Shown here: one piece after another, positions 55,719 through 64,000 of the stretch
How the letters are laid out: each line of letters begins with the position of its first letter
How positions within the stretch are numbered: position 1 is the stretch's first letter
Source: Hortaea werneckii
Taxonomy: Eukaryota; Ascomycota; Dothideomycetes; Mycosphaerellales; Teratosphaeriaceae
DNA: 64,000 nucleotides
Assembly: GCA_037044905.1 (NCBI GenBank)
Contig: JBAOKB010000118.1
Coordinates: forward strand, 620,001-684,000
Direction of reading: 5' to 3'
Made by a program: the position numbers and the translations under genes
The notes under the pieces: generated by a model
What the model was told of the DNA's origin: nothing
What the model saw: only the letters and a program-made list of their open reading frames with translations
The model's database searches: none

Positions 55719-56812
55719 TTATCCTATCCGTCCACCCCCACCCAACACATCCGTCAGATTCGCATCGCCCGTCCCGCGCTCCAACGGTTTCGGCTGCTCC
55801 CCGCCTTCCTTCCACCCGATCATGTAGATTGTCCGGAACGTGGCCGGGATCGTCACCGTCCCATCCTCTTGCTCCTCGCCATACAGATCGCGATAGATGG
55901 ATTCCGCGGCTAGCATGACGTCCCGGTTTAGCCCGCCGGGCTCGCGTCGGAGTGCTGCGTTCGCTTCGCCCATGGCTTGGAGGTCGGACATTAGCGCGAA
56001 TGTGTTCGGGTAGTCCACTACGATGTCGTCTACGTCGACGGTGAGGAGGCGGAAGCCCGCGCGTGAGAGGAGGTTGCCGACGTCTCTTACGTCTGCCAGC
56101 GGACTGATATGGGTTCCGATTCCACCTAGCCGTTCCTGCTCCGCAAGCTGGAGGCTGCCTCTGAGTTCGTAGAGCGAGTCGCCTCCGCTCATGGCGGCGA
56201 TGAAGGGCGCGTCAGGCTTCAGGATGTTGTTAATCTGGGTCAGCACAGAAGGTAGATCGTTGATCCAGTGTAGACTCAGACTGCTCATGACCAAGTCGAA
56301 GGATTCCGGTTCGTAGGGCAGGTATTCGGGGTTCTTCAGCACCTCCCGCTTCAGCTGGATGTTCTTGTTGAATTCGTCCGCCTGGTCTCGGAACAACATG
56401 GACTCAGAGACGTCGGTGCAGAGGAGCTCGCCGACCCGCGTTGCGATGGGATCCGTCATCTTCTTCTCGCTCTCCAGATCTGGGTTGGGCCGGGTGAGCA
56501 TGCGGGCGATGTTGCAGGCATTGGCGCCGAAGTCGAGAGCGCGGGGAAGGAGCGGTTGATATCGAGCAGGCGGTCGCAGAGGCGGATGGCGACCTCATCG
56601 CGGAGATAGTCGACCTGGCGGGACTGGTCTTGGTTGGCGCCGGCGCGGTCTTTGTGTAGGCGCTTGGTGTCGTTGGAGAAGACGGAAGCGATGGGTGAGC
56701 CGCCGGCGGAGATAGCGTAGGTACGACGGGTGGCGGTGGCGGATCTAAGGATGGTGGGGGAGGAGGTGGAGGAGATGGCAGGCCTGACCGTCTGCCTTAG
56801 GGCGGGGTGCAT
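55719..56812 (-). CDS. NDUFAF5-like mitochondrial complex I assembly methyltransferase-fold protein, one frameshift
   Basis: A class I SAM-fold protein of the BioC/NDUFAF5 group; in animals NDUFAF5 hydroxylates an arginine of the NDUFS7 subunit during early complex I assembly. ATG at 56812 starts a mitochondrial presequence (Arg/Ser/Thr-rich, no acidic residues, MHPALRQTVRPAISSTS). Then comes the family block VFSNDTKRLHKDRAGANQ with DYLRDEVAIRLCDRLLDI, the glycine motif LDFGANACNIARML, the post-motif YEPESFDLVMSSLSLHWIND and the C-terminal FRTIYMIGWKE. One frame break at 56543-56546, a base missing in a C run of the coding strand, separates RSFPRALDFG. Head-to-head with the DUF1295 gene, with a 443-bp shared promoter. 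No introns. Confidence 0.86.
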
Positions 56813-57255
56813 GGTGGGAGGAATGTGAAGATGAATGAAGGGGAGCGGTGGCGATACAGGATCTGAACTGTATCGCAATCTATAGCGGGAACTTTCCACC
56901 CGGGTTGCTGTATAGCAATGAGGTATACATGTACTATGTGCTGTATGTACCTTGAGCTACGAAAGCTTCAACACTCCAGCTCTGCGTCGTCTGCATCATG
57001 AAAGGCAGATCCGCTCAGATCTCGGGAGCAGATCGTGGAGACGGCCGCTCCCGCATCAATGACATCAATAGACATGACGATTTCTCTAATCTCTCCAGCT
57101 GATTGCTCTACCGGCCAAGACAAAGGTAAACGAATCAACACCCGCCGGGCAACCCTTTCTGTTCTCTACCTCCTTCCTCCCTACCTTGCTGCATCATCCC
57201 AACACCACTACTCCCGCCTCACTGTCATCGCTTGGAATTGCTTCCATCATCGACA
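56813..57255. promoter_or_regulatory. Shared 443-bp divergent promoter
   Basis: Lies between the starts of the NDUFAF5-like and DUF1295 genes. No specific element identified; a pyrimidine-rich stretch precedes the plus-strand ATG. Confidence 0.45.
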
Positions 57256-58401
57256 ATGCCGCCTCCAACCAGCGGCACTGCGCTGCCCACGGTCAAATCC
57301 TTGCAGGACTGTGCCGATTACCACCAAGTCCTCGAACCCTACCTTCCACAGCTGTACACCCTCCCGGACCGCATCTTCGCCACCCTCAGCGATGTCGACG
57401 GCCTCAAGGACATCTACACCTCCACCAACCCGGCCATCTCCGGTCTGGCCTTCGCCATTGCCCTGATGCCCGTCTTCCTGCTCGTGTCCGAGATCAACCG
57501 GAACTTCAGCCAGGTCGACCGCGTCTGGTCCCTTCTGCCCACCGTCTATCATGCCCACTATGCGCTCTGGGCGCGGCTGAATGGCATGGATACCCAGAAG
57601 GTCGACAATGTCCTCGCCTTCTCTGTCGTGTGGTCGCTGAGATTGACGTTTAACTACTGGCGGAAGGGAGGATACGAGATCGGCAGTGAAGATTACCGCT
57701 GGAACATCATCAAGGACAAGATCGGTGCTTTCGGCCTCTTCATCTTGAACATCGTCTTCATCAGCAGCGTGCAGAGTGTAAGTGCCTACTTCCAACCTTC
57801 TTTTCCCTCTCTACCATCACTAATCCTCTTTCTTCTTCTTCTCTTCAGGTCCTACTCTGGGCAGTCACAGCTCCAGCCTACATCCTCCTCCTCTCCACCC
57901 GTCTCTCCCCCTCCATGCAAACCCCGGACTACATCATCTCGCGCGCCATGATCGCCCTCGTCATCCTCGAATTCTTCGCCGACAACCAGATGTGGAATTA
58001 CCAGCAGGCCAAGAAACAGTACCAGAAGACAGCCCAGGTTCCCAAGGGCTCAGGATTCACCCGTGCCCAGCTCGATCGCGGTTTCATCACCACGGGTCTG
58101 TGGAGATTCAGCCGTCACCCGAACTTCGCTGCTGAACAGGCTATTTGGCTCTGTCTGTACGCGTGGGGTTGCGTGGCGAGCGAGACTTACTTCAATTGGA
58201 GTGTCGCGGGCGTTGCGGGTTATATGTTGGTTTTCGCTGGAAGCACGCCATTGACCGAGAGGATCAGTGCTGGCAAGTATCCTGATTATAAGGTGTATCA
58301 GCAACGGGTAGGTCGGTTTCATCCCGAGCTTGTTCTTTGGTAAGAGCTGGGACGAGGCGGAGATGGAGAGGAGCTCTAAGGTCAATGGTGGGAAGAGGTA
58401 G
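57256..58401 (+). CDS. DUF1295 / steroid 5-alpha-reductase-like membrane protein, one frameshift near the C-terminus
   Basis: A multi-pass membrane protein of the DUF1295 family, distantly related to steroid 5-alpha-reductases and isoprenylcysteine methyltransferases; substrate unknown. ATG at 57256; exon 1 57256-57777; intron 57778-57848 (71 nt, GTAAGT...TTCAG); exon 2 from 57849. Signatures: ISGLAFAIALMPVFLLVSEINRNFSQVDRVWSLLP, RLTFNYWRKGGY, DNQMWNYQQAKKQ, and the C-terminal LWRFSRHPNFAAEQAIW and YKVYQQRVGRF blocks that form the family's cofactor site. As written, the frame ends at 58341. An extra T at 58317-58319 is likely: removing it continues as FIPSLFFGKSWDEAEMERSS to a stop at 58399-58401, which looks like a natural end with a basic tail. 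About 360 residues after correction. Confidence 0.85.
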
Positions 58402-59164
58402 TTATTTGGGCTACATGGGTTACTTTTCTGGATGGTTGTACTTGTGCCATCTACAGGATTATGATCTGGGCTGAAAAGAATTCTGGAAACCGTTCAACCA
58501 AGCTGGTCCTCCCGATATAGCAAGTGGGTTTGAGGCTTGCGTGAAACACCGCTCAGCTTCACCGAAGCCAGCAACAGCCTATAAATCTAGACGCCGTCCA
58601 TGCACCGATTCAGCAGCCGGGGAGACACTGCGAGAGAACCAGGTATGTTCAAGGCAGGCATTTCTCTCGATCGACCCGACAGTATCTGCCATGTGGAACC
58701 GTTCAGCGCCTGCTTCACTTTCCCCATGTAGAAGAAAAATAGATCGGGGTCATGCGTCTTGGCCTAGGTATTCAAATAGAAACCGACTTTTTGAACTACT
58801 CTATAGAGCCTCTTGCAATATAATGTAGTAGCTATGGTGCGTATTGTGGCGCTGGACAAATTTTTTGCAGATTGCCGCTCACTAAACACTGACACGCATT
58901 GTGGAATATGATAGCCAACATGTTTATCGCATGCTTTGACTCCAACGGAGCTGCTGCAAAAGTGCTCCTTGAATACCGTGATGTAAAGCGAAACACATAC
59001 CTTGGTGATGATGTTTCAAGCGTGCACGGACCTAAAGTCAGCGGCGGGAGTTCGCTCCATCTCGTCATCGTCTGCCAGTCGGATAATGTTCACCATCAGT
59101 ACTACTTGTCCAGATACTTGACGTCGGTAGACAGTCTGGTACCTGTGAATAATACTACTTCGAC
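58402..59164. other. Intergenic, 763 bp
   Basis: Between two plus-strand genes. No recognisable gene, RNA or repeat. Confidence 0.5.
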
Positions 59165-60502
59165 ATGTCCGCTCCAACACGGCAAGCCATGCGCTTGCTG
59201 TCACCTCGTCTCCAATATCTCAGCCGGCAGCAAGCTTCCCCCTCACTGCGACAGATCCGCCATGCATCGAGCCGATATAGCAGTCCTGGCAAACGCACTG
59301 TCGCTACGGCTCCAGCGCCATCTTCGTTCGTAGGTGTTGAGGAGGCCACAGCTTCGCAAGCAGTTCACAATCCTCTCGATGCGCGTGCTGCACGCCTAGC
59401 ATGGGAAGAGAAACGAGCCTTTCACATGCGGCGCATGCGCTTCGCCGGCATGGGCTTACTGTTGAGTATTGGTGGGTTGGCCATGGTTCTGTTCAATCTG
59501 GACCTAGATGGCATAGATAAAGCCGAGCAACAGCGAAAGAAGACGGGTGGCGTGCAGCTGGAAGCATCAGATAAGGCGAATGAGCAGTTCCAGGGGAAGG
59601 AGGTACATGTGATTGGCGCTGGGGAGGACAAGAGGATCATTGCTGGGTGGCAGAGTACTGAGGAGATTGAGCTCATCGAGACTGGAACGAGCCATGTGCC
59701 TCACTTCCCACGCACCATCTTCCTTCCGGCCTCTTCTGAAGGCGAGGCAGCTGTGGGCACGGCCAGGCCGAACAGTCCTGAGAACCCTGGAAACACGGGC
59801 AATCAAGAGGAATATACCTTGCTCGGACTAGGCATCAGGACAGTAATGTGGATTCAAGTCTATGTGGTGGGCATGTACGTGCGGACCAAGGACATCAGCG
59901 AGATGCAAGAGAAGCTCATTCGAACCGTCAACCCCACCGCATCCACGCTCATCCCGTCGGAGAAGGACGGGCTGAGGAACAAGCTCCTCGACCCAGAACA
60001 GAGCCGCGAGATGTGGACAGAGCTACTGAAGACGCCTGGCATCAAGACCGCATGGAGAATATCGCCAACCCGCAACACCGACTTTGGACATTTGAGAGAT
60101 GGCTTTGTGAACGGAATCAACAAGGGTAAGGCGGAGCAGCGAAAGCTCATGCCACCAGGGGCCATAGAGTCGGAATTTGACAGCGAGGAGTTTGGAGAGG
60201 CTGTGCAGCAACTGCGTGCTATCTTTACTGGTGGCAAAGCACCGAAGCAGTCCGTCTTGATTCTGGCCCGTGATGCCGTGGGTAAGCTGGATGTGCTCTA
60301 CCAGGCGGATACCGACGGTAGCAAAAAACCTGTGATGGAGCGCATGGGCGCTGTCTCGGATGAGCGAGTTGCGAGGCTCATCTGGCTTGGGTACCTTGCG
60401 GGCGCGAAGGTGAGCTCGCCAGCAGCAAGGGAAGGTGTCGCTCAGGGATGCGTCGAGTGGGCTTCAAGACCGGTCGGCAGCATCGAGACTAGGGTTATAT
60501 AG
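59165..60502 (+). CDS. Aim18-like mitochondrial protein with chalcone-isomerase fold
   Basis: 445 codons, intact. The N-terminus is an Arg/Ser-rich mitochondrial presequence (MSAPTRQAMRLLSPRLQYLS). A transmembrane helix lies at about 95-113 (MGLLLSIGGLAMVLFNLDL). The soluble C-terminal domain begins near residue 170 (GTSHVPHFPRTIFLP) and has the chalcone-isomerase-like core: LLGLGIRTVMWIQVYVVGMYV, TAWRISPTRNTDFGHLRDGF and the late RLIWLGYLAGAKVSSPAARE block. In yeast the homologues Aim18 and Aim46 are inner-membrane proteins with a CHI-like domain facing the intermembrane space; no plant-type isomerase activity is expected. Length and motif order match the family. No frame breaks, unlike most neighbours. 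Confidence 0.86.
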   Translation: MSAPTRQAMRLLSPRLQYLSRQQASPSLRQIRHASSRYSSPGKRTVATAPAPSSFVGVEEATASQAVHNPLDARAARLAWEEKRAFHMRRMRFAGMGLLLSIGGLAMVLFNLDLDGIDKAEQQRKKTGGVQLEASDKANEQFQGKEVHVIGAGEDKRIIAGWQSTEEIELIETGTSHVPHFPRTIFLPASSEGEAAVGTARPNSPENPGNTGNQEEYTLLGLGIRTVMWIQVYVVGMYVRTKDISEMQEKLIRTVNPTASTLIPSEKDGLRNKLLDPEQSREMWTELLKTPGIKTAWRISPTRNTDFGHLRDGFVNGINKGKAEQRKLMPPGAIESEFDSEEFGEAVQQLRAIFTGGKAPKQSVLILARDAVGKLDVLYQADTDGSKKPVMERMGAVSDERVARLIWLGYLAGAKVSSPAAREGVAQGCVEWASRPVGSIETRVI

Positions 60503-60926
60503 GCCCCTGTTTTGTCTCCTAAATTTCGTGTCCGGATTTAGCATTCTGGATATTCTGGTAGGAGCGACCCATTGCGTCTCGACATGCAAGGCACCGCAGG
60601 GTAAAAGCAACGTGAAAGGGAGATGATGAAGAAGGCAGAGCATGTATGATTATTTGTTTTTGTAAGGAACAGCGTAACGGCGGGATTTGTGAAAGCAGTC
60701 TGTTTCTACCTTGCTCTTCCTCTGATGGCTTTTGGAGCTTTCTTAGCACTCGAGTCCAAAGCATCAATCACTGCCAAGCTAATCTGTGAACTGAGGTCAA
60801 TCAAGGTCCTCGACCACCCCTCTCTGCAGCATCGGCAGAGTTTTTTAAGCTACTCAAGTACAGGCACTTCCCTTTCCGTTTGAACGAACAACACCACAAT
60901 CACACACCAGATACCTCAAGCGATAC
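60503..60926. other. Intergenic, 424 bp
   Basis: Aim18 3' end and promoter of the next gene. Nothing specific seen. Confidence 0.5.
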
Positions 60927-63169
60927 ATGACAGGCTCGCATCCGCCCTTCGCATTCGCCACCATGAACGCAGGCTGGGTGGCTCCCAGCCTCCTGCAGTC
61001 TTCCATGGACACTGCCCGCGAGTTCAAACGCCGCTTGAAAGGACTCCTGAACAGTCCAGCCTTTGAGCTATGCTCGAAGCCGGCCTCCACAACCCTGTAC
61101 ATCACTTACACAGCGGAGATGCGAATGGACCAAGACACTTATATGCTTGGTATCGACAAGTGCTTCACGAACCTGGAGCAAGCCAACGACAGGGTCGAAG
61201 TGCTCGGCGAAACTAACTCAAACGTACGTGCAGTAGAGACTAAGCTGACGCAGAAGGACGAAGAGACTGGGTGTCTTACGGTTACCTGGGGCAGGTATGA
61301 TGGACACAGGAGATTCGTTGCGCAGGCGATAAGGTTCGAGATGTTGGGCAAAATCCTCAAGGATGAGGTCGGCTGCTCTTCGCCCGGAGGATGGGACAAA
61401 GAGAACAACCTCAGCTTGTTCCACGCAGAGACACAGCTTGATATCCCTGGTCATGTGTGGGTTATTGCAGTCCACGACCCAAAATCACCGCACCTTGGCG
61501 TGACCGACAGCAAGAGCGTGGGCGTCAGCCGTCGCCACTCTCTTACTAGCCCAGGACGTGGGAATGGGAGAGGTAGCAGCATGTCCTCTGAATCGAACCG
61601 GTCGCCGAGCGCTGCTAGCAAGCTTCTCATGAGCCCCATTTCCAACTCCACGACGTCTTCCTCCGCCGCAGCTTCGCCTTCCATGACGCAAGACCCTCCG
61701 CCGCGTGGTGTCGGGTGGACTATTGAAAGCGTCTGGATGAACAGCGAGAAAGCAATGCAACATGGCAAGAAGGCGTGGAACCAGCACTTCCGTTCTCAAG
61801 GTCGATGCCGCAAATTCCGCGAGCACTATGGTTTTGCTCGATATGCTTTGAAGCCGACAAAAGTCAACAAGCGCGACCTTGTGGAGTACGAGACGTGTCT
61901 ACAGATCCGCATTGAACGAGTCCGCGTCGTCTCTGAAGACGAGCTGACGACGGATTTCATCGGGCCTGTGGACGGCTTCCTTGCCGGAGTTGCGGCGAGA
62001 AACGCACAGAAGGGAGCAGGGATGGGCCACTCCATCATTCCGCCTCTGACCAACAAGTCCGCGCGCGGTAAAGCATATCAGGGTGATCTTGTACCTACCG
62101 GCACAGGCCAGCGCAGCTCCTTTGTCGCAGGTCTCCAGGCAATTGCCGATGCTGCTCTCAAAGATGGGATCGACTACGAAGAGCTGCCACTTGCATTAAA
62201 GATCAGACAGGAGCACATGGCACGCTGGGGCAGCCCGATGGATGATCAACGCTACATGGCCAGGAGTGAGAGCCAGCAGGATGGTGTCGCGGATCTATAT
62301 CATGCCTTGCTACAGGATAGTGCTGCAGGCAGACAAAAGCTTTGTTACACCAAGGCAAAGGCAAAAGCGCCCAGTGAAGCTGGCATCAGAGCAAAGAAGA
62401 GGATGATGGCTGCTCTTGGATCAGATGCGGAGGGACAGAAGTATAACGTGCAGAGCGAGGCGAGATCCGGTGCGATGAAGGCGTCTATGCATACACCGTC
62501 TGATGCTGCCAAGTCATCCGTCGAGACACGGTCGAGTGCAACCACGAGCACCAGTCCTGTAATGCAATCTCCAGCTTCCAGCGGTTCCAAGTCCGGCAGC
62601 TCGTTTGCCGAGCGGCAGATGAGGGCGACACAGCGCATGGAAGAAGCGACCAAAGCAGCTGCTGCTGTCTTCAGACGCGATGAAGAGCGCCTTGGTGTCA
62701 AAGTACCATTGACGAGGGTTGAGCCCCGCCCAAGAATGCCCCCTGTCTTGGCAGACTTGACCCCAGACTGCTTTGCCAATGCACCGTGGTTGCAAGCTCC
62801 CAAGAAGCAAGTGCAGCCGGGACATGTCAACGAAAGAGATTGCATGAGAGATTTGATACTCTAGGGAAGGATCAGGATATCCGAGCTAGTCCCTCTGAGC
62901 CGGGTCTTCGGTACACAAGCGTTCGTCCGGCAGCGAGCGATGACTCCATCGCCACTGTTCGCTGTATAAAGGCTGCCGAGATCGAGACCGCGCATGCGAA
63001 GGATCAAGCAGACAGGGAAACGATGGATGACGAGTACAAAGATCTTATCCCAGACGGTATCACCTTGCGGAAAAAGCATGCGTCGGCCACTCACAAGGCT
63101 GCTTTGAAGGGTAAACATGGATCTCAACACAGCCCTGCATCTCTTGAGGCTCACGACACCGCTGTTTAA
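60927..63169 (+). CDS. Orphan serine-rich protein, one frameshift near the C-terminus
   Basis: ATG at 60927 (a second in-frame ATG at 60963). Residues about 1-200 look folded (TLYITYTAEMRMDQDTYMLG, GCLTVTWGRYDGHRRFVAQA). Residues 200-265 are a Ser/Asn-rich linker. About 265-345 is a second compact block rich in Trp, Arg and His (VGWTIESVWMNSEKAMQHGK, KAWNQHFRSQGRCRKFREHYG). A long charged and Ser/Thr-rich tail follows. As written the frame stops at 62864. If a T is missing at 62840-62841, it continues from ERD into LHERFDTLGKDQDIRA and on to a stop at 63167-63169, giving about 747 residues. No domain recognised; high Ser content suggests a regulated, partly disordered protein. Confidence 0.72.
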
Positions 63170-64000
63170 CAATTCCAGATAGACGGTCAGAGACGTCTTG
63201 AACCTGACAATGTGTGGGTCTAAGGGACCAAAGTCTTCTGGAACTCTTTCTCTCTGGTGAAGAAATATAGCGTGGGTGTGCACGTGGCGAGCGTAAGCGA
63301 TCGGCAAAGAGAGGTGGCATTCAGGCAGGGATTGAATTTGTGGGAGCCCAGGGGGAAGCAGCGGCCAGCAGGGCATTCATCCTAAAGACGGCGACATGCG
63401 CGGTGGTTTTGAGTGGGACTGGGTTGTGGTAGCAGCTGAACGATGATGACGTACTTTCGGTTACTGAAGGAGGCAATGCGAAAAATCACGGCGTCGGATG
63501 GATCGCCTTCGGCCGAGCAGTGAGATAGGTTGAATCATTACATGCCTGCAATGTGAAATGGTTGACTTCCATGCTAGATGACATGACGAGTCGACCTCAT
63601 TTTCTTCCAGTATTTAAGGTGTGCATGCAGTTTTGATAGTCGAGAAAGTGATCTCTGATGACAAAGGCTGTTTATGGCAGCCAGCATTTATTCCATCCGC
63701 TATCTTCGCATCCGCTTCAAATTTAGCCCTCAAAAGGCGCCCCCAGTCGCCCGCAAAACGCTCCAGTGGGAGTCTCCAGAACTCAGCCAAACTCCACGGG
63801 CAGGCCCACATTGTGATGGGTCCATGTTAGCTTTTAGTCTCGCTGCCCGGAGTCTGGCGGGCAACAACGGGTCCGAGTGTTGTGGAGTGCTCCACGAGAA
63901 AGCGCAGCCTGAATCGAGGGCTACGCATCGCTACGCAACACACACATGATTGATTGTTAATACTGCCAAATCCCCAGTTCCGCGTAAGTCGAGTCAGGTG
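63170..64000. other. Intergenic to right edge of window
   Basis: 831 bp with only short ORFs lacking recognisable content. The next gene lies beyond the window. Confidence 0.5.

Overview
The window comes from the nuclear genome of a filamentous ascomycete (Pezizomycotina, probably a dothideomycete). Three things point there. There is a 25-kb block with the signature of repeat-induced point mutation (RIP). Gene introns are short (51-96 nt) with GTAAGT/GTGAGT-type donors and CTAAC-type branch sites. The gene set is typical of such fungi: complex I assembly factor, EFR3, secreted GH31 alpha-glucosidase, glycogenin, expansin-like protein. All family assignments rest on motif recognition by eye; no search was run.

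Layout. (1) 1-6016 is the right-hand part of an intact-looking Ty3/gypsy chromovirus: gag, pol (protease, RT, RNase H, D,D-35-E integrase, chromodomain), a 170-codon antisense ORF with a Zn2Cys6-spaced cysteine motif, a polypurine tract and a 402-bp 3' LTR. (2) 6017-about 31320 is stop-riddled, TpA-rich DNA almost without CpA/TpG. It is not featureless. It contains two collinear, same-orientation copies of a large multi-gene unit about 13 kb apart. Each copy has the same order of parts: plus-strand repeat-rich gene A with 147-bp repeats, a 52-bp minisatellite, minus-strand lysine-rich gene B, 93-bp and 43-bp arrays, plus-strand gene C that reads as a decayed SNF2-type helicase, and a 31-bp array. 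A foldback element (29334-29756) and an unidentified decayed stretch close the block. (3) About 31320-64000 is ordinary GC-rich gene space with eleven genes: an unknown protein, GH31 alpha-glucosidase (-), glycogenin (-), EFR3 (+), an ankyrin protein (+), an expansin-like protein (-), a single-pass membrane coiled-coil protein (+), an NDUFAF5-like factor (-), a DUF1295 membrane protein (+), an Aim18/chalcone-isomerase-fold protein (+) and an orphan serine-rich protein (+).

At least seven of the eleven genes are interrupted by single-base frameshifts, about 19 in all and many in short homopolymers. The protein resumes in another frame with no loss of family-typical residues. I read this mainly as consensus indel error, so gene models are given as the span of the intended gene with shift sites listed.

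The GC-rich genes do not form a cluster. GH31 and glycogenin act on alpha-glucans, expansin and GH31 are secreted, and NDUFAF5 and Aim18 are mitochondrial; their adjacency looks ordinary. The most unusual content is the duplicated helicase-bearing unit in the RIP block and the antisense zinc-cluster ORF of the retroelement.
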